DNA of 64,000 bases from Bin5 sp034422415 (lineage in GTDB: Bacteria; Chloroflexota; Anaerolineae; Caldilineales; Caldilineaceae), in NCBI GenBank assembly GCA_965202955.1, contig OZ241871.1, forward strand, positions 2,790,001 to 2,854,000. The letters are read 5' to 3'. The notes beneath the pieces are model-generated. The model did not search any database. It saw only the letters and a program-made list of their open reading frames with translations, and had not been told where the DNA came from. Positions 24,326 through 33,414 of the stretch are shown piece after piece. The number at the start of each line of letters is the position of its first letter. Within the stretch, counting starts at the first letter, position 1. The translations under genes and the position numbers were made by a program.

Positions 24326-26062
24326 TTAGCGCCCCATAGCGTACGCGATCTGATAGCGCGGCGAAGCACCGGCTGAGATGAGGCCGCTCTTCGGGTCGAA
24401 GGTGATCGCAAGCACCTTCCCGTTGCTCCATTCCCCGCCCAACGTAACCTTGTGCCCGCGCGCGGCGAGCTCGTTCTGCACGGCAGCAGGGATGCGCGCC
24501 TCGAGCGTGAGGCTGCCCGGCTTGGCGTTGTGCGGGTAGAAGGAGTTGGGGAAATGGTTGGTATGAAAGGTGGGCGCGTCGATCGCCAGCTGCAGGTCCA
24601 TACCGAAGTCGATTACGTTGAGGAAGAACTGCAGCGTCCACTGGTCCTGTGAATCGCCGCCGGGCGTTCCGAAAGCCATGAAGGGTTCGCCATCCTTCGT
24701 GGCCAGGGAAGGGGTCAGGGTCGTGCGCGGCCGTTTGCGCGGCGCAAGTGCATTGGCATGTTCCGGGTCCAGGTAGAACATCTGCCCGCGCGTCCCCAAC
24801 GGGAAACCCAGCCCTTCGACGACCGGCGACGATGGTATCCAGCCTCCACTCGGTGTAGCCGCCATCATATTTCCTTCGCAATCGATAGCGTCGACGTGCG
24901 TCGTATCGCCGGTGTAAACGTGTGAATCGCCTTCCTCATGCTTCAGAGTCCTGGCCGGCGCGTCACCGGGGCGCAATTCCAGCGACGCGATTTTCTTGTC
25001 GATGAGCGCGCGGCGCGCGGCTGCATACTCCTTGGAGAGCAAGCGGTCGAGCGGTACATCGACGAACTGCGGGTCGCCGTAGTACTGTTCGCGGTCGGCG
25101 AAGGCCAGCTTCGACGCTTCAACCACAGTGTGGATGTAGTCGGCCGAACTGTTCCCCAGCGCGGCGAGGTCGTAGCCTTCAAGCAGCGCCAGCTGCTGCA
25201 GGAAAACAGGACCCTGGCACCAGGTGTTGCACTTATGCACGTCGTAGCCGCGGTAGTTCAATGTGACCGGCGATTCTATTCTCGTACTGTAATCGTGAAA
25301 GTCGGCTTCGGTCAGCAGGCCGGCGTTCTCCTTTCCGCTGGCGTCGCGGACCTTGGTTTTGCGCTGGAAGGCGACAATCCTTTCGGCAACAGGTCCTTTG
25401 TAAAAGAGATCGCGGGCCGCGGCAATCGCTGCCTCGCGGCCGAGGTGGCTGCTGCGGATTTCTGCGTCGACAATCGTCTTGAATGTCCTGGCCCAATCCT
25501 TGTTGACCAGAAACTCGCCCACCTCCGGCACGCGTCCGTCCGGAAAATAGATGCGCGCCGAACTGGGCCATTCGTTCTCGAATTTTTCCTTCATCCCGGC
25601 GAGCGAACGGCGCAACCCCGGGTAGACGGGGAACCCTTCCTCGGCCATCTCTATGGTCGGCTCAAGTACGTCTTTGAGCCGGAGGCGCCCAAAGTGCTGC
25701 AGCGCGGTCGTCCACGCGCTGAATGCGCCCGGCACGGTCGCCGGCAGAAAGCCATCGCCGGGGATGATATCGATCCCTTGTGACTTGAACCATGCGATTG
25801 TGGCGGCTTTGGGCGCGTAACCCTGCCCGTTGATGGCGTATACCCGCTCTTGCTGCGCACAATAGATCAGGACCGGCACTTCGCCGCCAATGCCGTTCGA
25901 TTGCGGTTCCAGCAAGTTGACGGCGACCCCGGCGGCGACACCGGCATCGATTGCATTGCCGCCTTTTTCGAACATGCGCATGCCCGCGGCGGCAGCGAGA
26001 TAGTGGCCTGCCGTTACGACGCCGAAGCGGCCCATGAACACAGGTCGTGTTGTAAATGTCAT
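24326..26062 (-). CDS. gamma-glutamyltransferase family protein (copy 2)
   Basis: 578 residues from the ATG at 26062, which is preceded by GGGGGA. An upstream in-frame start at 26200 would overlap the next gene and adds Arg-rich nonsense. Family features are GGNAIDAGVAAGVAVNLLEP, SNGIGGEVPVLIY, the nucleophile region HVYTGDTTHVDAIDCEG, and FGTPGGDSQDQW. It is clearly related to the following copy but distant. No signal peptide is seen. It follows the small ABM monooxygenase gene on the same strand, and the three genes may form one operon. Confidence 0.9.
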   Translation of the reverse strand: MTFTTRPVFMGRFGVVTAGHYLAAAAGMRMFEKGGNAIDAGVAAGVAVNLLEPQSNGIGGEVPVLIYCAQQERVYAINGQGYAPKAATIAWFKSQGIDIIPGDGFLPATVPGAFSAWTTALQHFGRLRLKDVLEPTIEMAEEGFPVYPGLRRSLAGMKEKFENEWPSSARIYFPDGRVPEVGEFLVNKDWARTFKTIVDAEIRSSHLGREAAIAAARDLFYKGPVAERIVAFQRKTKVRDASGKENAGLLTEADFHDYSTRIESPVTLNYRGYDVHKCNTWCQGPVFLQQLALLEGYDLAALGNSSADYIHTVVEASKLAFADREQYYGDPQFVDVPLDRLLSKEYAAARRALIDKKIASLELRPGDAPARTLKHEEGDSHVYTGDTTHVDAIDCEGNMMAATPSGGWIPSSPVVEGLGFPLGTRGQMFYLDPEHANALAPRKRPRTTLTPSLATKDGEPFMAFGTPGGDSQDQWTLQFFLNVIDFGMDLQLAIDAPTFHTNHFPNSFYPHNAKPGSLTLEARIPAAVQNELAARGHKVTLGGEWSNGKVLAITFDPKSGLISAGASPRYQIAYAMGR

Positions 26063-26118
26063 GGTCTTATCCCCCATACGCAAGCGGATGGCCTTCTCCT
26101 GGTGTGGCTTGCTCCGCC

Positions 26119-26442
26119 TCAGTTCCCCCAGTCTTCGCGGGGCGGCCAGATGATGGAAGCGCCTATGGCCCGGCCCTCTTCCGGCCTCTCGGCAACCCAA
26201 TCCTCGACGGTGTCCCGCCAGCGGATGAAGTGGGGCGTCTCCATGTGCGCCTTGAACGCGGCCTCGTCGACATAGACCTCGTAGAGCCAGATCTTGTTGG
26301 GATCGTCGCCATCCTGGATCACATCAAACCGCAGACAGCCGGGCTCACTCTTCATCGAGCCCTTTGCGTCCAGCAACATCTCTTCAATGAACCGTTCTTT
26401 GAACTCTTCCTTGATTTTGATTGGGGCGATGATGACGTACAT
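26119..26442 (-). CDS. antibiotic biosynthesis monooxygenase (ABM/YgiN-like) protein
   Basis: 107 residues of the dimeric alpha+beta-barrel fold: MYVIIAPIKIKEEFKERFIE, GSMKSEPGCLRFDVIQD, WLYEVYVDEAAFKAHMETPH and a C-terminal strand. Members include quinol monooxygenases and LsrG-like isomerases. The start at 26442 is chosen because AAGGAG lies 7 bases upstream. An ATG two codons earlier abuts the ribosome-binding site. It is the first of three minus-strand genes with the gamma-glutamyltransferases. The substrate is unknown. Confidence 0.85.
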   Translation of the reverse strand: MYVIIAPIKIKEEFKERFIEEMLLDAKGSMKSEPGCLRFDVIQDGDDPNKIWLYEVYVDEAAFKAHMETPHFIRWRDTVEDWVAERPEEGRAIGASIIWPPREDWGN

Positions 26443-26557
26443 GACCATCTCCTTGTGCGTCTGCATGCGAATTAACTTTTTTCCTGTGCGCTAGCCTATC
26501 ACAGTTCGAGAGAGACAGCGATTCAAGCGAGTGCGGCGCCACCGGCTGAATCGGGAA

Positions 26558-27505
26558 TCACGCGGCCGGCGCCAGCGACGCGCGGCGAATCCCGTCCAGC
26601 TCCGGCGCGCTGAAGACGCCGGCCCGATAGAGATTGCGGTACTCGTCGGAGACGCTCTGGTCGAATATCATCGGATCATCGGTGTTGACCGTGACCGGAA
26701 CACCATTGTCATACAGAAGCCGGATGGGATGGGCCGCCAGATTGGACACGGCATCCAGCATGACATTGCTGGTGGGGCAGACGTTCAGCCGAATCCGATT
26801 GTCTGCGAGCCAGCGCATGATTTCGACCGACTCGGACGCGGCGATGCCGTGCTGCACTTCATCCAGCTCCAGCAGCTCGACGGTCCGACGAATTTCGGCC
26901 GCGCCGCCGAATTCGCCCACGTGCGCCTTCAACTTCATGCCCGCGGCGCCGGCCTTGGCGTAGAGCGCCTCGACCGCCTCGGGCGCGCAGGCAGTCTGGT
27001 GATCGTACAGATCGATTGACAGGAAGAGGTCCAGATCCAGCGCCTGGCTTGCCAGGGACATGAGCTTAGGGCTGGCCGCGATCTGACGGGGGATGCCCAG
27101 TTCGGGGCGCAGGTCGATCTGCGGGCGGTAGCGATCACGCAGTGCCTCGACATGCTTGCGGACACCGGCCAGGCCGTCGGCATAGTAGGCCGCGCGGCGG
27201 ATGTCGAAGCTCATCTCCAGGACGACGACACCGTCTTCGATCGCGTCTCTGAGGGCGGACTCTACCACATATTCGATGGTCTCGCGGTCGCGCAGATGGG
27301 GATCCAGGACCTCTGTGGCGTAGACGTGCATTCCGTCCAGCTTATTCATTTTGGGAGGAGGAGGCGCCAGCTTGCAGCCCAGGCGCTTCTCCAGATTTCG
27401 GAGGCGCGTGCTGAAAAAGGCGTGGCAGTGCAGATCGACTTTGGGCGCTCTCTTCAAGGCGGGCAGGTCGTCCGCCGAGAGCGCATTCACGAAATTGCTA
27501 TTCAT
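26558..27505 (-). CDS. adenosine deaminase family protein
   Basis: About 315 residues. The metal site begins with KVDLHCHAFF (HxH), which is followed by an insert with a proline run. GMKLKAHVGEFGG supplies the central His/Glu, VQHGIAAS the next His, and VNTDDPMIF the Asp pair, as in the adenosine/AMP/adenine deaminase family. The reaction would be hydrolytic loss of ammonia from a purine, or from a modified nucleoside. The ATG at 27505 begins MNSNFVNALS. No strong ribosome-binding site is seen. The gene is divergent from mazE, with an AT-rich region between them (27540-27590). Confidence 0.87.
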   Translation of the reverse strand: MNSNFVNALSADDLPALKRAPKVDLHCHAFFSTRLRNLEKRLGCKLAPPPPKMNKLDGMHVYATEVLDPHLRDRETIEYVVESALRDAIEDGVVVLEMSFDIRRAAYYADGLAGVRKHVEALRDRYRPQIDLRPELGIPRQIAASPKLMSLASQALDLDLFLSIDLYDHQTACAPEAVEALYAKAGAAGMKLKAHVGEFGGAAEIRRTVELLELDEVQHGIAASESVEIMRWLADNRIRLNVCPTSNVMLDAVSNLAAHPIRLLYDNGVPVTVNTDDPMIFDQSVSDEYRNLYRAGVFSAPELDGIRRASLAPAA

Positions 27506-27633
27506 TCTGCGTTCACGATCCGTTCGCGGCAACTGATTTGGCGATTCTTGCTTGCCACTTGTATATTTATTGTATCTACATTTGGGCAGGCTGAGTCCAT
27601 GCTAAGGCTCTGAAACATTGGAGAGTGAGAACT

Positions 27634-27876
27634 GTGGAAACTCGTGTACAAAATTGGGGAAACAGCTTGGCCTTGCGAATCCCCAAAGCGCTCGCGTCGC
27701 AAATTGGGTTGGAGTCCGGTTCCCCGGTCCGGCTTTCTCTACGAAGGAAGGAGTTGGTCGTCGTTCCCGTACCGCGTCCCCGTCTGACGTTGGACGATCT
27801 TTTGGCCCAGGTAACTGAAGATAACCTGCACGCCGATGTGGATACCGGTCCTGCGGCGGGCGGTGAAGTGTGGTAA
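27634..27876 (+). CDS. mazE: MazE-like antitoxin (AbrB/SpoVT fold)
   Basis: 80 residues. The AbrB-type DNA-binding fold is clear in TRVQNWGNSLALRIPKALA, followed by a strand-turn and an acidic tail that would wrap the toxin. The GTG at 27634 matches the usual N-terminus of the family and has GGAGAG at good distance. A GTG at 27625 overlaps that site. The stop overlaps the toxin start by 7 bases. The protein would bind MazF and repress its own promoter in the AT-rich region upstream. Confidence 0.87.
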   Translation: METRVQNWGNSLALRIPKALASQIGLESGSPVRLSLRRKELVVVPVPRPRLTLDDLLAQVTEDNLHADVDTGPAAGGEVW

Positions 27877-28226
27877 CGAAACCCGCATACGTTCCTCAGC
27901 GCGGCGATGCGGTATGGATTGGTTTCAATCCTCAGGCTGGGCATGAGCAGGCCGGACGACGTCCTGCCGTCGTACTTTCGCCTCGATCCTATAACGAGAA
28001 GACAGGCTTGGCTGTTCTCTGTCCCATTGCTAGCCAGGTGAAGGGGTATCCCTTTGAAGTCCAGGTCCCTAAAGGGCTGGAGGTGACTGGCGTTATTCTT
28101 GCCGATCAGGTCAAAAGCGTGGACTGGCGGGCGAGAAGCGCTACATTGATGGCTTCTCTACCCTCGGCAACGGTGGATGCGGTCCTGGAACGGGTTGGGC
28201 TGCTTTTGGCCAGGGACGAAGGTTAG
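27870..28226 (+). CDS. mazF: MazF-like mRNA interferase toxin
   Basis: 118 residues of the CcdB/MazF fold: PQRGDAVWIGFNPQAGHEQAGRRPA (split here as PQRGDAVWIGF and AGHEQAGRRPAVVLS), then LAVLCPIASQVKGYPFEV, DQVKSVDWRARSA and a C-terminal helix. The R-R-P-A segment carries the catalytic Arg region, and the Ser/Thr-type strand near LCPIAS is present. The GTG at 27870 overlaps the antitoxin gene, the standard arrangement for tight coupling. Family members cut mRNA at short sequence motifs. Length is normal and nothing suggests inactivation. Confidence 0.9.
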   Translation: MVTKPAYVPQRGDAVWIGFNPQAGHEQAGRRPAVVLSPRSYNEKTGLAVLCPIASQVKGYPFEVQVPKGLEVTGVILADQVKSVDWRARSATLMASLPSATVDAVLERVGLLLARDEG

Positions 28227-28281
28227 GGGACGTGCCGCAACGGCCGCTTGACCACAGGCGGGGGTCTGGGGTACGCGTTAG

Positions 28282-28310
28282 GGGAGGGCAGGCGCAAGGC
28301 CTGGCCTCCC
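28282..28310. repeat. hairpin between convergent mazF and LOG genes
   Basis: A 12-bp stem with one mismatch (GGGAGGGCAGGC against GCCTGGCCTCCC) and loop GCAAG. It lies between two converging genes and could end transcripts from both, although neither side has a T-run. Confidence 0.5.
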
Positions 28311-28317
28311 GGGCTGA

Positions 28318-28860
28318 TTATCTTTTCGTTTCCAAGGCCTGCCGCGTGGCGGCGCGGGCAGCCGCGGCGGACTTTTCGCACCAGCTGGCCTGTTCCGACA
28401 AGCCCTGCCAGATCTGGTCGTGGACCTCCTGCGGCGAATCGGCCAGCCGCATCAGATCGATGTCGGGCGCAGAGATGTTGCCCGCCGCCAACATCGAGTC
28501 TTGCAGCCACGCCAGCAGGCCGCGCCAGTAGCCGCTATTGTACAGGACGACCGGGAAGCGCCGGATCTTGCCGGCCGCCATGATGCCTGGACCGCCGCCG
28601 GTTATCACTGTAAGGCCCGATTCAGCCAGGAGGCGCGCCGTCTCAACGGCTGCCCTGTAGTTGGGATCGTCGGGCTGGGTGACCTGCCCCGCTGTCTGCA
28701 ACACCCGTGATGTTCGTCCGACAAGCGCGGAGACAGGGTCGGCAGGCAAGAGGGTCTCAGGCGCCGGCGGCCGCTGGCCCGGAGAGCTGTGCGGTCTGGC
28801 CTGGTCGATCCTGAGACCCCCGGACCCGCTGCGCCAGCGGTAGAAGGTCTGCTCGGTCAT
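28318..28860 (-). CDS. LOG family protein with an internal deletion
   Basis: About 180 residues from the ATG at 28860. The N-terminal half ends in the Rossmann turn LTVITGGGPGIMAA, and the next residues are GKIRRFPVVLYNSGYWRGLL, which in LOG (lonely-guy, lysine-decarboxylase-like nucleotide phosphoribohydrolase) proteins lie some 90 residues further on. The whole stretch with the signature PGGxGTxxE, needed for catalysis, is missing. The frame is kept. The region before the GGGPG turn is also atypical, so there may be a second lesion. Likely non-functional. The start has no good ribosome-binding site. Confidence 0.7.
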   Translation of the reverse strand: MTEQTFYRWRSGSGGLRIDQARPHSSPGQRPPAPETLLPADPVSALVGRTSRVLQTAGQVTQPDDPNYRAAVETARLLAESGLTVITGGGPGIMAAGKIRRFPVVLYNSGYWRGLLAWLQDSMLAAGNISAPDIDLMRLADSPQEVHDQIWQGLSEQASWCEKSAAAARAATRQALETKR

Positions 28861-29035
28861 CCGATCCGGCGGGCACATTCTATCACGCGCGCCGCCGGCG
28901 TTCCCAACGGAATGCTCCCAGGCAGACTGCGCTCTGCTTTGCAATGCGTTTGCTCTACTGGTAGGATTTTTCGTATCGCTGCTCCCTCCAGCTTTATGTC
29001 CCGTCTGCCAAGCGACGTCAAGGAGAATAGACAAC

Positions 29036-31297
29036 GTGAGCACCCTCTATTTCGAGAAGCTGTCCCAGTACGACCGCCTTGCTGAGCCTGTCTCCGTCAG
29101 CATTCCCTTCAGCGAGGGCAAACTGAAGGATGTTGACCTGTTTGTTGTCGAGGATGACGGCGAGATCCTGCCCTCTCAGCGACGCGCACTGGCGCGCTGG
29201 GCGAACGGCAGCATCAAGTGGATGCTGGTCCACTTCCAGCCGGACCTGCCCGGCAATCTTTCCAAGACGGTCAGCTTCCGCATCGCGTCCGGGACTGAGG
29301 GCGCGTCCTCGCCGCAGCCGGAGCAGGCAGTGCGGGTTTCGGAGGAGGCGGAAGGTCTTGTGGTCGACACCGGGCCATTGCGTTTTCGCGTGCCGCGCGC
29401 CGGGTTTCTGCCCGTGCAGGATGTGGTCCTGGAAGGCGTTCAGTCGTGGCCCGCGCCCTTCGCCGGCTTTCAGATGGAGACCGACGCCGGCGCGGCCGAC
29501 AGCAGCCGCGGCGCGGTGGAGCTGGAGGTGGAAGAGGCGGGACCACTGCGCGCCGTCATATTGGTGCGCGGGCGTCACCTGAAAGCGGATGGCAGCCACT
29601 TTCTGGCGCTGCGCGGCCGCATCACCGCGCACGCCGGTAAAGCATACATCGAAATCGAGCACCAGTTCCTGCACACGCTCGACCTGGAGCAGGTAACGAT
29701 GCAGGGCCTGCGCCTGGAGTTTGCCCCGGCTCGCAATGGCACAGACAAGCCCCAGCTAGCCCTTGGAGAAGGCTGGTATCGAACCGCCATCCAGGAGAGC
29801 GACAGCGAAGTCTCGCAGACACTGGATACGGACACGATGCTCTATCAGTCAAATGAGCACTTCATCGACTCCTACTACGGCGACTTCTGGTGCGACTGGC
29901 GCGACGCGCGGGGCGGTCTCTGTCTCTCCATCCACCAGGCCCATCAGAACTTTCCCAAGGGGCTGCACGGCCACAACGAGGGCATCGCCTGCTGGCTCTA
30001 TCCAACCGGAGAACCGCCGGCGCCGGTCCTGCAGGGGATGGCGAAGACGCACCGCATCCAACTCCACTTTCATGGTCCGGATACGCCTCTTGACGACCTG
30101 AGCCAGCGCAGCTTGCAGTTTCAGTTGCCTGACCGGCCTTCTCTTCCGGTCGAATGGTACCGTGAAAACAATCCCTGGATTGAGACCTTCTTTCCCGAAG
30201 ATCTGCCGCGTCGTCTGTTCACCGACCTGAACAATCTCCACGACGGACGCCCCAAAGCGCTGGGCATGATGCACTTCGGCGACGCGCCCGACTCCGGCTA
30301 TACCAACCAGGGCAGGGGCGGCGGTGAAAATGTGTGGGTCAACAACGAGTACGACCGCCCGCATGCCTGCATGCTCTACTATGCGCTCACCGGGCAACGC
30401 CGCGCCCTCGATTCGGCGCTTGTTTCCGCCCGCCACTGGCTCGACGTCGACTTCTGCCACCATCATCCGGATCCGCTGATCGATGGTGGGTTGCGTATCC
30501 ACACCCGTTACCACGCCACGGGCAGATGTACGCCGTCGCATGAATGGACCGAAGGCTTTCTGGACTACTACTTTCTCACCGGTCGGCGCGAGAGCCTGGA
30601 CGTGGCAATCTCGGTCGGCGAAAACATCCTGCGTCACATGGAGCTGCCGACCATGAAACAGCCGGGCGAGGCGACGGTGCGCGAGGGAGGATGGGCCATT
30701 CGCGCCTATGTCGGCCTCTGGCTGGGGACTGGCGAGCAGCGCTGGCGCGACGAAGCCCAGCGTCTGGTGGAGATGTTCCTGACCTGGCACGACCAGATGG
30801 GTGCGCTGCTGGCGCCTTACACCAGCCACACGATGCCGCGCGTTCCCTTTATGATCTCCCTGACCGTCAACTCCTTCGCCCGCTACCTTCTGATCGAAGA
30901 CGACGAGCGCGTAAAACGGTTGATCGTGGCTGTGATGGACGATCTGATCGAGCACTGTCTCGGACCTGACGGCGTCTTCTACTACAAGGAACTTCCCTCG
31001 CTCCAGACCACCGCGCCCACGCCCCACGTCCTGGAGGCACTGACCTATGCCTGGCGAATCACCGGCGACGAGCGCTATCTGCGCGTCGCAGCCAATACGT
31101 TCGCTGCGTTGACGGCCAATCTGGAAGGCAGGCAAGGCGGTCCAAAATTTGCCGATCCGTCCGGCGCGGTCATTGCCGGTGTTGGGGGCGGCCGTATCTT
31201 CGCTGACAAGTACACTTCGTTGATCCTGTACGCCGCTGCCGCCGCGCCGCTCGGACTGCTCGACTGGTATGAGTATCCTTATCCCGGCGCAAACTGA
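29036..31297 (+). CDS. PcRGLX/YetA-like family protein (exo-rhamnogalacturonan lyase-like)
   Basis: 753 residues with three apparent parts: an N-terminal beta barrel (VSVSIPFSEGKLKDVDLF and RWANGSIKWMLVHFQPDL), a central beta-sandwich, and a helical alpha/alpha-toroid from about residue 400 on (HACMLYYALTGQRRALDSAL, SHEWTEGFLDYYFLTGRRE). This layout matches the PcRGLX/YetA family, whose characterised members cut pectin backbones. No signal peptide is seen. The start is GTG at 29036 with CAAGGAG 10 bases upstream. It would fit the other glycan genes of the region. The enzymatic activity is inferred from the fold, and the catalytic residues were not identified. Confidence 0.78.
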   Translation: MSTLYFEKLSQYDRLAEPVSVSIPFSEGKLKDVDLFVVEDDGEILPSQRRALARWANGSIKWMLVHFQPDLPGNLSKTVSFRIASGTEGASSPQPEQAVRVSEEAEGLVVDTGPLRFRVPRAGFLPVQDVVLEGVQSWPAPFAGFQMETDAGAADSSRGAVELEVEEAGPLRAVILVRGRHLKADGSHFLALRGRITAHAGKAYIEIEHQFLHTLDLEQVTMQGLRLEFAPARNGTDKPQLALGEGWYRTAIQESDSEVSQTLDTDTMLYQSNEHFIDSYYGDFWCDWRDARGGLCLSIHQAHQNFPKGLHGHNEGIACWLYPTGEPPAPVLQGMAKTHRIQLHFHGPDTPLDDLSQRSLQFQLPDRPSLPVEWYRENNPWIETFFPEDLPRRLFTDLNNLHDGRPKALGMMHFGDAPDSGYTNQGRGGGENVWVNNEYDRPHACMLYYALTGQRRALDSALVSARHWLDVDFCHHHPDPLIDGGLRIHTRYHATGRCTPSHEWTEGFLDYYFLTGRRESLDVAISVGENILRHMELPTMKQPGEATVREGGWAIRAYVGLWLGTGEQRWRDEAQRLVEMFLTWHDQMGALLAPYTSHTMPRVPFMISLTVNSFARYLLIEDDERVKRLIVAVMDDLIEHCLGPDGVFYYKELPSLQTTAPTPHVLEALTYAWRITGDERYLRVAANTFAALTANLEGRQGGPKFADPSGAVIAGVGGGRIFADKYTSLILYAAAAAPLGLLDWYEYPYPGAN

Positions 31298-31326
31298 GCG
31301 GAAGTGAACGTAACGCGTCCTACTCT

Positions 31327-33375
31327 ATGGCGAGTGTAGAGAGAACGCGTCCTGCTGCGCTCCGTGTCGGCCAGCACGTAGCCTTGCCAACAGCCGCTCT
31401 TTCGCTGACTTCACTCTTGCCCAACAGTCGGCAGTCCATGGCTCAGAGACTTCGCATCTTCTGGTCAGTCGATTTCGTCCTGGCTACAACTCTAATGGCG
31501 CTGGCGGGCTATTTACGCTTTGCCCGCCTTGAGCTTGCATCCTTCAATTTCGATGAAGCCCGCGCCCTCGAATTGGCGGCGGACATTTTAGAGAAGGACC
31601 CCTTTACGGCAAGAGGTCTTCCCTCTTCCGTGGGTATTGTGAATTCGGCGGCTTTTCCCTATCTGTTGACGATTCCGCTGCTATTCAGTTCAAGTCCCCT
31701 CTGGGCAACGGGATTCATCGCGCTTCTCAACACATTGGCGGTGGGCGGATGCTACGTCTTGGCGCGACGCTGGTTTGGCCTGGGCCCGGCGGTCATCGCG
31801 GCCTCTCTCTATGCCTTGAATCTTTGGGCTGTAGACTTCTCGCGCAAGATCTGGGCCCAGAATCTCCTTTCAACATTCACAGTTGGAATACTGTTCTGTC
31901 TATTCCTGTATCAAAAGGGTCGACGTCCTTGGTGGGGTGTTGCCGCCATGCTGGTTTGGGCCGTCGCCATCCAGACCCATTTTTCCGCGGCTGCGCTCCT
32001 GCCCTTAATGGCCGTTTCGCTCGTTACCGGTTTGAATCGTGACAATATACGCAAAGTTCTCAGCGGCATCCTGCTGTTTCTGGCAGCATTTGCCCCTGTA
32101 TTATTCAGTGACACGGGAGGCAGTTGGAACAGATTGCCTGAAGTGTTGTCAAGAAGCAGGTTCGATATGAGCTCCTGGCGGCTGACGTTAGAGCTTGTCA
32201 TGGGAGGCGGGGGTTCTGCATCAGTTGCCGTTCGTATCATCCCTCTCCTCGCGGCAGCCGGGGCAATCAATATCGTTGACTCTCTGCTGAGGTGGCCGCA
32301 CCTGGATGACGGCAACTGGCGCCGTATGGTGATCGGAATTGCATCGATCTCTGCGCCGCTTGTGTTCATGTTCCAACCGGGGGGACAGCTGTATATTTAC
32401 TATCTCCTGACGGTTTGGCCGGCATCTTCCATTGTGGTTGGGATACTGCTTGGCGACGCGGCCGGCCTGGTCCGTCGTTTCAGCGCAGGCAGGAAGTCAG
32501 CGCTGGCTGTGTATTGGGCTGTGCTCGCCCTCTGGCTGCTCGTCCTGGCTTCGACGCGGATATCCGGTCGAGTTCAGTCACTTCGTCTAGCCGGTATCGG
32601 CGAAGGCCTGAATGTGGGTCGGGTCAGTGAGATTGTCGAGGCAGTTCATTCCATCCAGATATCCGGTGACGTGTATCTGGTCAACCTTTACCGTCACCAT
32701 GCGGCAGCATTGCGGTATATATTGCGCGATCAGTATCATGTACGAGAGTCCCTCTCGCGCGAATCGGAGTCGGTTGCAGTTCGCCGGCAACCCACAGTTC
32801 TGGTTTTCAGAGCTGAAGATAACGAGATTATTCAGGAAATCGAATCGAGAGTCGCAGGCCAACTGGTCCGGAGGGTTTCATTTGATGGTGACAGCAGAGT
32901 CTTGTTGCTATATCAGGTGGACTACGAAGACGCGCTCGAGCAATGTCAGCAAACGCCTACCGAGGGCCTGACTTTCGACGGGCAAGTGACGCTTGCCGGC
33001 GTGCATCTGCAGCCCGCTGATAACGGAGACATTCTTGTCATGAACTGTTGGCGGGTCCACCAGTTACCGGCCGAACTGTCCGATCAATTGAAAGTCTTCA
33101 ATCATCTGGTTGATCGAGACGGCGAAAAGGTCACCCAGGCCGACGGCCTCGGACACTTGCCGTCGCAGTGGCGGGAAGGCGACATCATTCTGAACTACTA
33201 CCTGATGCCGATTCCGGCCGGCATCCCGGATGGCGAATATCATCTGTTGACCGGCATGTACAGGCTCGACACCAGCCGCCGCATCCCAATCTCACAGGAT
33301 GGCCAGTTCGCTGAACAGGCGCAAACAGGACCATACGGTTTTGAGAAAGGAGTCCTCCAACCAGATGGTCCCTGA
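31327..33375 (+). CDS. glycosyltransferase family 39-like membrane protein
   Basis: Up to 682 residues. An N-terminal membrane segment is followed by ARLELASFNFDEARALELA, where the D-E pair in the first outer loop matches the catalytic acid of GT39/ArnT-type transferases. About ten hydrophobic segments then run to residue 400. A soluble C-terminal domain of about 280 residues includes a beta-rich end (LTFDGQVTLAGVHLQ, IPDGEYHLLTGMYRLD). The family moves sugars from polyprenyl-phosphate donors outside the membrane. The start is uncertain (ATG 31327 or 31438, no ribosome-binding site at either). The sequence looks less GC-rich than its neighbours, which hints at transfer. Confidence 0.75.
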   Translation: MASVERTRPAALRVGQHVALPTAALSLTSLLPNSRQSMAQRLRIFWSVDFVLATTLMALAGYLRFARLELASFNFDEARALELAADILEKDPFTARGLPSSVGIVNSAAFPYLLTIPLLFSSSPLWATGFIALLNTLAVGGCYVLARRWFGLGPAVIAASLYALNLWAVDFSRKIWAQNLLSTFTVGILFCLFLYQKGRRPWWGVAAMLVWAVAIQTHFSAAALLPLMAVSLVTGLNRDNIRKVLSGILLFLAAFAPVLFSDTGGSWNRLPEVLSRSRFDMSSWRLTLELVMGGGGSASVAVRIIPLLAAAGAINIVDSLLRWPHLDDGNWRRMVIGIASISAPLVFMFQPGGQLYIYYLLTVWPASSIVVGILLGDAAGLVRRFSAGRKSALAVYWAVLALWLLVLASTRISGRVQSLRLAGIGEGLNVGRVSEIVEAVHSIQISGDVYLVNLYRHHAAALRYILRDQYHVRESLSRESESVAVRRQPTVLVFRAEDNEIIQEIESRVAGQLVRRVSFDGDSRVLLLYQVDYEDALEQCQQTPTEGLTFDGQVTLAGVHLQPADNGDILVMNCWRVHQLPAELSDQLKVFNHLVDRDGEKVTQADGLGHLPSQWREGDIILNYYLMPIPAGIPDGEYHLLTGMYRLDTSRRIPISQDGQFAEQAQTGPYGFEKGVLQPDGP

Positions 33376-33414
33376 TTTGACGCTTGCTTCCTGTGCAGTC
33401 CCATCAGTTGAGCG

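Noticed and set aside
27870..28226. MazEF as a new kind of toxin-antitoxin system
   Set aside because: Both proteins and their overlap are standard for the family. Nothing unusual was seen.
29849..31135. A 428-codon minus-strand frame inside the PcRGLX/YetA-like gene
   Set aside because: No domain and no start signal. The sense product fits a known architecture.
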